Of a stretch of DNA of 64,000 nt, positions 19,025 through 26,436 are shown piece by piece. Each line of letters opens with the position of its first letter. The stretch's first letter is position 1. Below the pieces are notes generated by a model that was not told where the DNA came from, searched no databases, and was given only the letters and a program-made list of their open reading frames with translations. Origin of the DNA: Mycobacterium sp. KBS0706 (GTDB lineage: Bacteria; Pseudomonadota; Alphaproteobacteria; DSM-16000; Inquilinaceae); the NCBI RefSeq assembly GCF_005938675.2, contig NZ_VCCH02000008.1, forward strand, positions 1 through 64,000. The letters run 5' to 3'. The translations under genes were made by a program, and so were the position numbers.

Positions 19025-19053
19025 TTAAATGGGAAAAACCCTCGTCAAGTCAA
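19025..19053 (-). promoter_or_regulatory. Candidate sigma-70 promoter for the DEAD-box helicase gene
   Basis: On the minus strand TTGACT (19053–19048) is followed by a 17-nt spacer and ATTTAA (19030–19025). The spacing is ideal; the -35 is close to consensus and the -10 is weaker. The surrounding DNA is the most A/T-rich for a kilobase, and it implies a leader of about 45 nt before the helicase start. Confidence 0.4.
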
Positions 19054-19139
19054 TTGAAACTATCGAGACATCAGGGCATGGCTCACCCTAGCGCGGCGCG
19101 AGTCATGCCACCGCGGTGATGATTGGGAAGAGGTGACGA

Positions 19140-19682
19140 ATGCTGCTCGACCGGAATGACGGCGTCCTGCTTGTGGTCGATGTGCAGGAGAAGCTGGTGT
19201 CGGCGATGCATGATTTCGCGGCGGCGCGGAAGGGGATCGAGACGCTGATCCGCAGCGCCGTGGCGCTCGACGTGCCGGTGCTGTTCGCCGAGCAATATCC
19301 GAAGGGCCTGGGCCCGACGCTGCCCGACCTGGTGGCGCTGGCGCCGGACGCGCCGGTGGTGCCGAAGGTCCGGTTCTCCGCCGTCGGCGAGCCGGCGCTG
19401 CTGGACCATCTCGAGGGCATCGGCCGCCGCACCATCGTGCTGTGCGGGCTGGAGAGCCATGTCTGCGTGCTGCAGACCGCCTTCGACCTGCATGACGCCG
19501 GCTTCCGGCCGGTGGTCGCGATCGATGCCACCACGGCGCGGGCGCCGCGCAGCACGGCGGTGTCGGAGCTGCGGCTGGTGCAGGGCGGCATCGAGATCGT
19601 GACTGCCGAGATGGTCTGCTTCGAGTGGCTGGGCGAGGCCGCCACCGAGGAGTTCCGCACGGTCAGCGCCTTCCTGCGATGA
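19140..19682 (+). CDS. Isochorismatase-family cysteine hydrolase
   Basis: A 180-residue protein of the isochorismatase-like superfamily. The catalytic triad is visible as Asp14 in VVDVQEK, the Lys in VVPKVRFSA, and Cys109 in CGLESHVCVLQTAFDL, the YcaC/nicotinamidase-type nucleophile. The preceding Gly-Leu-Glu-Ser-His matches members of unknown physiological substrate. GGGAAGAGG lies upstream of the start. Its TGA overlaps the ATG of the alpha/beta hydrolase by 4 nt, so the two hydrolases are probably made together. Confidence 0.88.
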   Translation: MLLDRNDGVLLVVDVQEKLVSAMHDFAAARKGIETLIRSAVALDVPVLFAEQYPKGLGPTLPDLVALAPDAPVVPKVRFSAVGEPALLDHLEGIGRRTIVLCGLESHVCVLQTAFDLHDAGFRPVVAIDATTARAPRSTAVSELRLVQGGIEIVTAEMVCFEWLGEAATEEFRTVSAFLR

Positions 19683-20383
19683 CACTGCCGGTCCTGTTCC
19701 TGCCCGGCCTGCTGTGCGACGCCGATCTGTGGACGGCGCAGCTCAACGCCTTTTCAGCCGGGCGGCCGGTGGCGGTGGCCAACCTCGCCGGCGCTGATTC
19801 GGTGGCGGGGCTGGCTGAGGCCGCCCTGATCGCGGCGCCGCCGCGCTTCGCCCTGGCCGGGCTGTCGATGGGCGGCTATGTCGCGCTCGAGATCATGCGC
19901 CGGGCGCCCGAGCGGGTGGCCGGGCTGGCGCTGATCGACACCTCGGCCCGGCCGGACACCGAGGAGCAGAGCCGCCGCCGGCGCGGCCTGATCGCGCTGG
20001 CCCGGACCGGCAAGTTCAAGGGCGTGACGCCGCGGCTGCTGCCGCTGCTGCTGCACCCCGCCCGGCTCGAGGACCCGGTGCTGACCGGGCGGGTGATGGC
20101 GATGGCCGCGCGGATCGGCCGCGACGCCTTCCTGCGGCAGCAGACCGCGATCCTGGGGCGGCCGGACAGCCGGCCAGACCTGCCGCGCATCGGCTGCCCG
20201 ACGGTCGTGATCTGCGGCCGGCAGGACGAACTGACCCCGCTGCCGGTGTCGGAGGAGATGGCCGGGCTGATCCCTGGCGCCGGGCTGGCCGTGGTCGAGG
20301 ACAGCGGCCATCTCTCGACCATGGAGCGGCCCGAGGCGGTCAACGCCGCGCTGGCCGCCTGGCTCGGGCGTCTCGCGGCCTAG
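19679..20383 (+). CDS. Alpha/beta-fold hydrolase
   Basis: A 234-residue alpha/beta hydrolase. The N-terminal LPGLLCDADLW forms the oxyanion region, the nucleophile elbow is GLSMGGY with Ser near residue 64, an acid is likely in CGRQDELTPL, and the catalytic His lies in EDSGHLSTME near the end. It resembles the short esterase/lactonase-like members such as the 3-oxoadipate enol-lactonase group, but the substrate cannot be read from sequence. Translationally coupled to the isochorismatase-like gene. Its last 4 nt overlap the convergent lipoprotein gene. Confidence 0.88.
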   Translation: MTLPVLFLPGLLCDADLWTAQLNAFSAGRPVAVANLAGADSVAGLAEAALIAAPPRFALAGLSMGGYVALEIMRRAPERVAGLALIDTSARPDTEEQSRRRRGLIALARTGKFKGVTPRLLPLLLHPARLEDPVLTGRVMAMAARIGRDAFLRQQTAILGRPDSRPDLPRIGCPTVVICGRQDELTPLPVSEEMAGLIPGAGLAVVEDSGHLSTMERPEAVNAALAAWLGRLAA

Positions 20384-20922
20384 CCGAAATCCGGACGGCC
20401 GAAGGGCACCGGTGAGACGTAGGGGAAGAGCTGGATGGTGAGGTTGCGGATCAAGCTGGTGAAGTTCGGGTCATCCGGCCCGGTCGCCTGGTCGAGATAG
20501 CCCGTCACGGCCGATTGCTCGCCGCCGAGGATGCAGAAGGCGGCGCGCACCACGATCGGCCGCATCGCGGGCGCCGTGGTCCAGGTCTTCTTGTCGCACA
20601 GGTCGAAGGGGTTGACCGCGGGCTGGGCGTTGAACACCACCGAGACGTAGTAGTTCCGGTTCTCCGTCGGCCCTGGCGTGGTGGTGAAGCGGGTGCGTGG
20701 CCCGATATAGGTGGCGGTCATGATCTCCGTCACCAGCTGGTCGAAGCGGGGCGTGCCGAAAGGGTTGCCTTGAACCACGGTGCGCAGGTCGCGGCCATCG
20801 GCGGCGGCGAACAGCTCGCCGGTCGAATACATCATGCCGAGATCGCTGCGCACGATCCGCGGCCCGGAACAGGCGGCCAGCGCCAGCACCGCAACGGCAA
20901 GGGCGCATCGAAGCAGGATCAT
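20380..20922 (-). CDS. Putative lipoprotein, tandem paralog A
   Basis: A 180-residue protein with a lipoprotein signal (LALAACSG, lipidated Cys at about residue 18) and no recognised domain. The body is strongly similar to the next gene upstream: AAADGRDLRTVVQGNPFGTP, a TTTPGPTENRNYYVSVVFN strand, AAFCILGGEQSAVTGY and GPDDPNFTSLI are shared position for position. Two further Cys (DLCDKKTW, AAFCILGG) may form a disulfide. GAAAGGGGG is positioned before its ATG. Probably an outer- or inner-membrane-anchored periplasmic protein; function unknown. Confidence 0.75.
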   Translation of the reverse strand: MILLRCALAVAVLALAACSGPRIVRSDLGMMYSTGELFAAADGRDLRTVVQGNPFGTPRFDQLVTEIMTATYIGPRTRFTTTPGPTENRNYYVSVVFNAQPAVNPFDLCDKKTWTTAPAMRPIVVRAAFCILGGEQSAVTGYLDQATGPDDPNFTSLIRNLTIQLFPYVSPVPFGRPDFG

Positions 20923-20980
20923 GGCGTTTCCCCCTTTCAGATCTCCCGCAGGGGGCCGGGCAGGCCGGCGCCCATGACGG

Positions 20981-21505
20981 TCAGTACGGGAACATCGCGA
21001 GCATCATGTGCTGGATCATGCTGACGAAGTTCGGGTCGTCCGGCCCTTTGACGTTGCTGACATAGCCGGTGACGGCCGTGGCCTCGCCGCCGGTGATGCA
21101 GAAGGCGGCCCGGGCGGTGATCCGGCCTGGGTTCGGCGCCGCGGTCGGGATCGGCGCGTTGCATAAAGCGAAGGGCGTGACGTCCGGGGACGGGTTGAAC
21201 ACCACCGAGACGAAATAGTCGCGCTTGGCCGTCGGGCCGGGCGTGGCGGTGAAGTTGGTCTTCGGCCCGACATAGGTCCGGTTCATGATCCCGAGCACCG
21301 CCTGGTCGAAGCCCGGCGTGCCGAAGGGATTGCCCTGGATCACGGTGCGCAGGTCGCGGCCGTCCGCGGCGGCCGAGAACTCGACCCGGGAGTAGCGGAC
21401 ACCGATGTCGTCGACCACCACCCGGTCGCTGGCACAGCCGGCGAGCATCGGGACGGCCGCGGCAAGGGCGGCGAGGGAAGGAAGGCGGAGGCGATGCAGG
21501 ATCAT
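20981..21505 (-). CDS. Putative lipoprotein, tandem paralog B
   Basis: A 174-residue protein with a lipobox (MLAGCASD) and the same body as paralog A (AAADGRDLRTVIQGNPFGTP, TATPGPTAKRDYFVSVVFN, AAFCITGGEATAVTGY, GPDDPNFVSMI), ending in FPY. A start at 21505 places the signal peptide at the N-terminus; longer in-frame starts do not. It lies upstream of paralog A on the same strand, 58 bp apart, so the pair arose by tandem duplication and is probably co-transcribed. Function unknown. Confidence 0.75.
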   Translation of the reverse strand: MILHRLRLPSLAALAAAVPMLAGCASDRVVVDDIGVRYSRVEFSAAADGRDLRTVIQGNPFGTPGFDQAVLGIMNRTYVGPKTNFTATPGPTAKRDYFVSVVFNPSPDVTPFALCNAPIPTAAPNPGRITARAAFCITGGEATAVTGYVSNVKGPDDPNFVSMIQHMMLAMFPY

Positions 21506-21631
21506 ATCGGTTCTCGATGCTGCGGCCGGCCCGGATGTATGCAGCGGCTCGGGGCGCCGCCAATCGGCCGGCACCATCGATATAGGCCGCCCCGCCCCGC
21601 CTAGCTTGTGCCCAGGGTCACATGCCGCAGG

Positions 21632-23611
21632 TCAGATGTCGAGTTCGGTCGCCTTATCCGCGTTCTGCTGGATGAAGCGCAGCCGCAGCTCCGGCTTGCG
21701 GCCCATCAGCTGCTCGACCAGGTCGGCGGTGCGGCGGCCATCGATCTCGTCCTCCGGATCGTCCGTCAGCTCGACCCGCAGCAGCGACCGCTTGGCCGGG
21801 TCCATGGTGGTGTCGCGCAGCTGCGCCGGCATCATCTCGCCGAGGCCCTTGAAGCGGCTGATCTCGACCTTCTTGCCGGCGAACTGCTTGGCCAGCACCT
21901 CGTCCTTGTGGGCGTCGTCGCGGCAATAGACGGTGGTGGTGCCGGCCTGCACCCGATACAGCGGCGGCTGCGCCAGGAACAGGTGCCCCTCGGCGATCAG
22001 GCCGCGCATCTCCTTGTAGAAGAAGGTCATCAGCAGCGAGGCGATGTGGGCGCCGTCGACATCGGCGTCGGTCATGATGATCACCCGCTCGTAGCGCAGC
22101 CGGTCGCTGGAATACTGGCTGCGGGTGCCGCAGCCCAGCGCCAGGGTCAGGTCGGCGACCTCCTGGTTGCCGGCCAGCTTGTCGGCCGAGGCGCTGGCCA
22201 CGTTCAGGATCTTGCCGCGCAGCGGCAGGATCGCCTGGGTCTCGCGGCTGCGCGCCGCCTTGGCCGAGCCGCCGGCCGAATCGCCCTCGACCAGGAAGAT
22301 CTCGGTGCCCTCCGGCGCGTTGCGGCTGCAATCGGCCAGCTTACCGGGCAGGCGCAGGCGCGCGGTCGGGGTCTTGCGGCCGTTCTCCTTGGCCTGCTTG
22401 CGGCGCAGCCGCTCCTCGGCCCGGTCGGTCAGGAACTCCAGCAGCCCTTCGGCCGATTTCGGGTCGGCCGACAGCCAGTGGTCGAAATGGTCCTTGATGG
22501 CGCCCTCGACCAGCTTGGTCGCCTCGGGCGAGGACAGGCGGTCCTTGGTCTGGCTCTGGAACTGCGGGTTCGGGATGAAGATCGACAGCAGCACCGCGAC
22601 GCCGGACATCACGTCGTCGGCGATGATCTGGCCGGCGCGCTTGTGGTTGGCCAGCTCGGCGAAGCCGCGCAGGCTGCGCAGCAGGCCGCTGCGCAGGCCC
22701 TGCTCATGGGTGCCGCCCTGCGGCGTCGGGATGGTGTTGCAGTAGGTGTGGACGAAGCCCTCGTCGTCCTCCGGCCAGGCCACCGCCCATTCGATCTGGC
22801 CGCCGCCGTCGGGGAAGGTGGCGGTGCCGGCGAAGGCGGTCGGGGTGCGCATCGCCCGGTCGTCCAGCGCCGCCTTCAGATAGTCGGACAGGCCGCCGGG
22901 GAAATGCAGCACTGCCTCGGCCGGGGTGCGGTCATCGCCCGCCACCAGCGCCGGGTCGCAGCGCCAGCGGATCTCGACGCCGCGGAACAGATAGGCCTTG
23001 GACCGCGCCAGCCGGTACAGCCGGCCGGGCTGCAGCCGGGCGTCGGCGCCGAAGATCTCCGGGTCGGGGTGGAAGCTGATGGTGGTGCCGCGCCGGTTCT
23101 GCACCGCGCCGCCGCGCTCCAGCGCCCCTTGCGGCAGGCCGCGGGAATAGCGCTGGAGATAGACCTGGCGGTCGCGCGCCACTTCGATCCGCAGGTCGTC
23201 CGACAGGGCGTTGACCACCGACAGGCCGACGCCGTGCAGGCCGCCCGAGGTGGCGTAGACCTTGTTCGAGAACTTGCCGCCGGAATGCAGCGTGGTGAGG
23301 ATCACCTCCAGCGCCGACTTGCCGGGATATTTCGGATGGTCGTCGACCGGGATGCCGCGGCCGTTGTCGCGGACGGTGACGAAGCCGTCGGCGTCGAGCG
23401 ACAGGTCGATCGTGTTGGCGTGGCCGGCCACCGCCTCGTCCATGGCGTTGTCCAGCACCTCGGCCACCAGATGGTGCAGGGCGCGGTCGTCGGTGCCGCC
23501 GATATACATGCCGGGCCGGCGGCGCACCGGTTCCAGCCCTTCCAGGACCTCGATGTCGCTGGCGGTGTAGCGGTTGTCGGTCTTGCTGCCGGGAGCGAAC
23601 AGATCTGTCAT
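21632..23611 (-). CDS. parE: DNA topoisomerase IV subunit B
   Basis: A 659-residue type IIA topoisomerase B subunit. The GHKL ATPase is N-terminal (LEGLEPVRRRPGMYIGG, EVLDNAMDEAVAGHA, VRDNGRGIPVD, GGLHGVGLSVVNALS). The TOPRIM region has EGDSAGGSAKAARSR and MTDADVDGAHI with the metal-binding Glu and DxD, followed by RFKGLGEM and PAKRSLLRV. The short N-terminus and the overall length fit ParE rather than GyrB. It decatenates chromosomes with ParC, which is not in this window. The start at 23611 gives MTDLFAP; an upstream in-frame ATG adds only a basic, unlikely extension. Confidence 0.93.
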   Translation of the reverse strand: MTDLFAPGSKTDNRYTASDIEVLEGLEPVRRRPGMYIGGTDDRALHHLVAEVLDNAMDEAVAGHANTIDLSLDADGFVTVRDNGRGIPVDDHPKYPGKSALEVILTTLHSGGKFSNKVYATSGGLHGVGLSVVNALSDDLRIEVARDRQVYLQRYSRGLPQGALERGGAVQNRRGTTISFHPDPEIFGADARLQPGRLYRLARSKAYLFRGVEIRWRCDPALVAGDDRTPAEAVLHFPGGLSDYLKAALDDRAMRTPTAFAGTATFPDGGGQIEWAVAWPEDDEGFVHTYCNTIPTPQGGTHEQGLRSGLLRSLRGFAELANHKRAGQIIADDVMSGVAVLLSIFIPNPQFQSQTKDRLSSPEATKLVEGAIKDHFDHWLSADPKSAEGLLEFLTDRAEERLRRKQAKENGRKTPTARLRLPGKLADCSRNAPEGTEIFLVEGDSAGGSAKAARSRETQAILPLRGKILNVASASADKLAGNQEVADLTLALGCGTRSQYSSDRLRYERVIIMTDADVDGAHIASLLMTFFYKEMRGLIAEGHLFLAQPPLYRVQAGTTTVYCRDDAHKDEVLAKQFAGKKVEISRFKGLGEMMPAQLRDTTMDPAKRSLLRVELTDDPEDEIDGRRTADLVEQLMGRKPELRLRFIQQNADKATELDI

Positions 23612-23704
23612 GATCCGGAGTCGGGGCCGTCTCGTGGATGTGCGGGCTGCCTCCATCATATAGACACTTCCGATCTCAACGTAACCAAATCTGGGGATCC
23701 ATCG

Positions 23705-24106
23705 GTGACCACCCTGCTGCTGCCGTCCGGGATGCCGGCCCTCCGCACCATCGCCATGCCGAAGGATGCCAATCCGAACGGCGACATCTTCGGCGGCTGG
23801 CTACTGTCGCAGATGGACTTGGCCGGCGCGGTGGTGGCCCATGAGCGGGCGCGGGGCCGCACGGCAACGGTGGCGGTGGAGGCGATGAGCTTCCTGGCCC
23901 CGGTCAGGATCGGCGACACCGTGTCCTGCTATGCCGAGCTGGTGTCGAATGGCCGCAGCTCGATGAAGGTGCGGATCGAGACCTTCGTGCAGCGGCGCAC
24001 CGACCACAGCGTGGTCAAGGTCACCGACGGCACCTTCACCTATGTCGCGATCGATGGCGAGGGCAAGTCCCGGCCCCTGCCGCCGGAGCCCACGGCGATC
24101 GGCTAG
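23705..24106 (+). CDS. Acyl-CoA thioesterase, YciA-like hotdog fold
   Basis: A 133-residue single hotdog domain. The GTG start at 23705 has GGGGA upstream. MPKDANPNGDIFGGWLLSQMD is the signature of the YciA/acyl-CoA hydrolase group: the Asn-x-Asn-Gly-Asp-x-Phe-Gly-Gly helix carries the catalytic residues. The second conserved region is TVAVEAMSFLAPVRIGD. These cytoplasmic enzymes hydrolyse a broad range of acyl-CoAs. It is divergent from parE across about 90 bp. Confidence 0.9.
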   Translation: MTTLLLPSGMPALRTIAMPKDANPNGDIFGGWLLSQMDLAGAVVAHERARGRTATVAVEAMSFLAPVRIGDTVSCYAELVSNGRSSMKVRIETFVQRRTDHSVVKVTDGTFTYVAIDGEGKSRPLPPEPTAIG

Positions 24107-24119
24107 GGCGGGGCCTGCC

Positions 24120-24218
24120 TCACAGCCCCCAGGCGTAGCCGAACACGGCCAGGCCGTAGCACATGCCGAACAGCAGGGTGAGGGTCACGGTCTCGCGGAT
24201 GAAGGTCCAGTTGCTCAT
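24120..24218 (-). CDS. 32-residue single-span membrane peptide (new small gene)
   Basis: ATG at 24218 with a near-perfect ribosome-binding site (GTAGGAGGAAC, six bases before the start) and a TGA at 24120–24122. The peptide begins MSNWTFIRETVTLTLLF, and its C-terminal half is hydrophobic with Gly/Tyr/Trp (GMCYGLAVFGYAWGL), a single membrane helix with a short polar N-terminus. This resembles small accessory subunits of membrane complexes, but no family is recognised. The Shine–Dalgarno lies inside a large palindrome (24220–24268), which suggests controlled translation. It is short enough to be missed by gene callers. Confidence 0.6.
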   Translation of the reverse strand: MSNWTFIRETVTLTLLFGMCYGLAVFGYAWGL

Positions 24219-24219
24219 G

Positions 24220-24268
24220 ATGTTCCTCCTACGTTCTTTCTGGAAAGAAAAGAACATAGGAGGAACAT
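24220..24268. promoter_or_regulatory. 49-bp near-perfect palindrome covering the RBS of the 32-aa gene
   Basis: ATGTTCCTCCTACGTTCTTTC at 24220–24240 mirrors the right arm ending in AGAACATAGGAGGAACAT at 24268. In the small-gene mRNA the upstream arm contains CCTCCT, exactly complementary to the AGGAGG Shine–Dalgarno, so the leader can hide its own ribosome site. As DNA it could equally be a dimeric operator. It is A/T-rich against a G/C-rich background. Confidence 0.6.
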
Positions 24269-24332
24269 GCGGTCAAGCGGGATCGTTGGCCCGGGTCAGG
24301 GCGCGCTGCCGGGGCGATCATGATGGAGCCTC

Positions 24333-25061
24333 TCAGCGATCGGCGGCGAGCAGCAGGAAGGGCGGGCGCTGCCGCTCGATGGCGTATTCCGGATGCACGG
24401 CGATCTGGTCTCCAGTCGGGCCCCATTCCTCGAGATGCGACAGGGTGAAGCCGGCGCGCAGCAGCAGCCCGGCATAGCTGCCGATGGTGCGGTGCTGCTT
24501 GACCACGCCCCTGGCCAGCCAGTCGGTGACGCGCGGCCCTTCGTCCAGGTAGCGGTCGACCGGCCAGACATCGCGCCCGGCCTCGTCCCGCACCCATTTC
24601 GGATCGGACGGGGCCGAATAGATCGGGTGCTCGACCGAAGCGACCAGCCGGCCGCCCGGGGCCAGCGCCCGGTACAGCCGCGTCAGCAGCCCCTCCAGGT
24701 CGGCGATGTAGTGCAGCGCCAGCGAGCTGTATGCGAGGTCGAAGGCGGCGGATGGCAGCTCCAGCCGCTCCAGATCCTCACGGCGATAGGTGACGGCGGC
24801 GTCCGGATCGGTGGCCCGGGCGCGGGCCAGCATGTTCTCCGAGACGTCGAGGCCGAGCACCTCGGCGGCGCCGGCCTGCCGGGCCCAGCGGCAGAACCAG
24901 CCGAAGCCGCAGCCGAGATCGACCACGCGGCGGCCCGCCAGCCCCGGCACCAGGGCGCGCAGAGCGGGCCATTCCGGGGCGCCGTCCAGGCCCTCGACCG
25001 ATCGGCGCAGCCGGCTGTATTCGGCGAAGAAGGCGGGGTTGTCGTAGATGTTCTGGGGCAT
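24333..25061 (-). CDS. Class I SAM-dependent methyltransferase
   Basis: A 242-residue methyltransferase with a Rossmann fold. Motif I is VVDLGCGFGWFCRWA near residue 46, motif II is VLGLDVSENMLARAR, the acidic residue before motif III is in RREDLERLELP, and motif IV is FDLAYSSLALHYI. The downstream part (SVEHPIYSAP, W-x-V-D-R-Y-L-D-E-G, W-x-x-x-G-x-x-K-Q-H-R-T) matches the UbiE/Tam-like group acting on small molecules. The substrate is not predictable. A leader with an intrinsic terminator and a short ORF lies directly upstream. Confidence 0.88.
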   Translation of the reverse strand: MPQNIYDNPAFFAEYSRLRRSVEGLDGAPEWPALRALVPGLAGRRVVDLGCGFGWFCRWARQAGAAEVLGLDVSENMLARARATDPDAAVTYRREDLERLELPSAAFDLAYSSLALHYIADLEGLLTRLYRALAPGGRLVASVEHPIYSAPSDPKWVRDEAGRDVWPVDRYLDEGPRVTDWLARGVVKQHRTIGSYAGLLLRAGFTLSHLEEWGPTGDQIAVHPEYAIERQRPPFLLLAADR

Positions 25062-25121
25062 GCTGCGAACTCCATCTGAGAGGGGCGGACGGGGTGCGCG
25101 GCAGCCGGGAATGCGGCCAAG

Positions 25122-25151
25122 AAAAAAGCCCCGTCCGTTTCCGGCGGGGCT
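25122..25151 (-). terminator. Intrinsic terminator in the methyltransferase leader, candidate attenuator
   Basis: On the minus strand AGCCCCG, an inner CGG/CCG pair and CGGGGCT form a G/C-rich stem with a small loop, followed directly by six U residues (25127–25122). It stands 60 nt before the methyltransferase ATG and about 27 nt after the stop of a 26-codon ORF. A GGCGGG inside that ORF (minus strand) can pair with CCCGCC of the terminator's 5' arm, which would give an alternative fold. Confidence 0.7.
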
Positions 25152-25177
25152 GCGTGGGGATGGTGCGCCGACCGGGG

Positions 25178-25258
25178 TCAGCGCACACGGAGTCCGGGCG
25201 TCCCGCCGACGGCGATGCGGCTGCGTCTGACGACCATGCGGGATGCGATCACGGACAT
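25178..25258 (-). CDS. Candidate 26-codon leader peptide upstream of the methyltransferase
   Basis: ATG at 25258, TGA at 25178–25180, 26 residues. The sequence begins MSVIASRMVVRRSRIAVGG and is rich in Arg (6) and Val (5). It ends just before the terminator hairpin, the position of leader peptides in transcription attenuation. There is only a weak purine stretch (GAGAG) upstream. If real, ribosome stalling at its Arg or Val codons could control read-through. It may also be a chance frame. Confidence 0.35.
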   Translation of the reverse strand: MSVIASRMVVRRSRIAVGGTPGLRVR

Positions 25259-25350
25259 GCTCTCTGTATCGCGGGTGGCCGGCGCCGCGTCAAGGACGGG
25301 CTTCGCTGGAATGGATTTTTATCCTAGACCTTGCCCTTGAGCGGGGAAGC

Positions 25351-25372
25351 GGCCCGGCCTGGCGGCCGGGCC
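25351..25372 (-). terminator. G/C hairpin after the first glycine-zipper gene
   Basis: GGCCCGGCC, loop TGGC, GGCCGGGCC: a 9-bp perfect stem starting 8 bp beyond the stop of the glycine-zipper lipoprotein on the minus strand. No U-run follows, so Rho may be needed. The rest of 25062–25379 holds the methyltransferase leader elements and no other gene. Confidence 0.55.
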
Positions 25373-25379
25373 TCAATCC

Positions 25380-25604
25380 TCACCAGTAGCCCTTGCCCTT
25401 CAGGTTGCCGGCAACGGCGCCGGCTGCACCGCCGACCAGCGCACCGACGCCGGCATTGCCGCCGGCGATCGCGCTGATCGCGGCACCACCGGCGGCGCCG
25501 ATCGCCGCGCCGCTCAGCGTGGTCTGTTGTTCATGGGTCATGTTGCTGCAGGCGGTCACGGCCAGCGTGCCACAGAGCAGGACGGGCAGGAGAAGCTTCC
25601 TCAT
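25380..25604 (-). CDS. Glycine-zipper lipoprotein, paralog 1
   Basis: A 74-residue lipoprotein. The lipobox TACSN follows a 20-residue signal peptide, and the mature part is an Ala/Gly-rich glycine zipper (GAAIGAAGGAAISAIAGG, GGAAGAVAG), ending NLKGKGYW. The start at 25604 has GAGGGAG upstream. It is nearly the same protein as the gene at 26134–26358. Such small zipper lipoproteins reside in the envelope and resemble YMGG/17-kDa-antigen-like proteins; function unknown. It is 11 bp downstream of the secreted 127-aa protein gene, so likely co-transcribed. Confidence 0.8.
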   Translation of the reverse strand: MRKLLLPVLLCGTLAVTACSNMTHEQQTTLSGAAIGAAGGAAISAIAGGNAGVGALVGGAAGAVAGNLKGKGYW

Positions 25605-25615
25605 GGCGATCTCCC

Positions 25616-25999
25616 TCACTTCTTGACGTGCCGGGTGGGCTGGATCTTGGCCACGTCGGTGACGATGACCTCGATCACCGCGCGAGAGCTCTGGTCCGGA
25701 TGGGCGGCGTAGTAATCGTCGACCGCCTTGGAGATGTCGGTCAGCGACATCGGCTGCAGGTTGGTGACCAGGGCATTGATCATGTCCGGCTGGGGGCGGC
25801 GGTCGTTCCTGCGCAGCTCGTACTGGATCGAGATGACATTGGCGGCGCCGACCAGGAAGGCCTTCTTCTCGGCCTCCGAGGCCTTGGTCCAGTGCTCGCC
25901 GGTGACCAGCGGGACATCGCCGGCCCGGGCCGGCATCGCCGCCGCGGCGGCGATCAGCACCACCCCCACCAGCAGGGGTTTAATGGACAATGCAACCAT
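25616..25999 (-). CDS. Secreted protein of unknown function
   Basis: A 127-residue protein with a cleavable signal peptide (ending PARAG near residue 27). The mature part has SEAEKKAFLVGAANVISIQYELR and a Pro-x-x-x-Asn-x-x-Val helix, then DISKAVDDYYAAHPDQSSRAVIEVI; all-alpha and without Cys. GGGAGG stands seven bases before the ATG at 25999. The E-K-x-A-F-L-x-G pattern is reminiscent of small periplasmic immunity-like (Rap1a-type) proteins, but the match is weak. First gene of a two-gene unit with glycine-zipper paralog 1. Confidence 0.65.
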   Translation of the reverse strand: MVALSIKPLLVGVVLIAAAAAMPARAGDVPLVTGEHWTKASEAEKKAFLVGAANVISIQYELRRNDRRPQPDMINALVTNLQPMSLTDISKAVDDYYAAHPDQSSRAVIEVIVTDVAKIQPTRHVKK

Positions 26000-26133
26000 T
26001 ATTTCCTCCCGACTGAAATGACGGAACTATTCTTCCGCCAACCGGGAGCATAATCAAATGCTAGATTGCACCGGGGAGGATCTGCCGCGTCCGGATATGG
26101 CGAGCGGCGGGGATCGGCGCCCGCCGGGCCGGA

Positions 26134-26358
26134 CTACCAGTAGCCCTTGCTCTTCAGGTTGCCGGCCACGCCGCCGGCCGCGGCGCCGATCACGCCGCCG
26201 GCCAGCAGGCTGCCGCCGGTGAGGGCGGTCAGGGCGACCCCGCCGGCCGCGCCGATGCCGGCGCCGCCGAGCGTGTCGCGGGCCTCGCGGTTCATGTTGG
26301 AGCAGCCGGCGGCGAGCAGGGCGGCGGCGAGGGCGATCGGCAGGAGGCGGCGGGTCAT
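26134..26358 (-). CDS. Glycine-zipper lipoprotein, paralog 2
   Basis: A 74-residue lipoprotein built like paralog 1: signal peptide with lipobox AAGCSN, then MNREARDTLGGAGIGAAGG, a glycine zipper, and the C-terminus GNLKSKGYW. The conserved tail with terminal Tyr-Trp suggests a recognition role. The two genes flank the 127-aa secreted protein gene. No terminator is obvious directly downstream. Confidence 0.78.
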   Translation of the reverse strand: MTRRLLPIALAAALLAAGCSNMNREARDTLGGAGIGAAGGVALTALTGGSLLAGGVIGAAAGGVAGNLKSKGYW

Positions 26359-26369
26359 CGGGCTCTCGG

Positions 26370-26429
26370 GGCAGGACGGGACGAGGCAGGCAACCCGCGG
26401 TGTCGCGGTTTGTTCCGTCCCGCCCTGCC
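26370..26429 (-). terminator. Nested inverted repeat downstream of the first RTX gene
   Basis: Outer arms GGCAGGACGGGACG (26370–26383) and CGTCCCGCCCTGCC (26416–26429) pair with one mismatch. Inside them AACCCGCG and CGCGGTTT form a second short stem. It begins 7 bp past the RTX stop and looks like a strong hairpin terminator without a U-run; it could also affect the glycine-zipper gene's upstream region. Confidence 0.6.
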
Positions 26430-26436
26430 GCCGGTG

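Noticed and set aside
24268-24323. 18-codon + strand frame (starting MRSSGIVG) on the other side of the 24.2 kb palindrome
   Set aside because: It has a mirror-image AGGAGG because of the palindrome, but the peptide is Gly/Pro-rich without any recognisable feature; evidence is too thin to call a gene.
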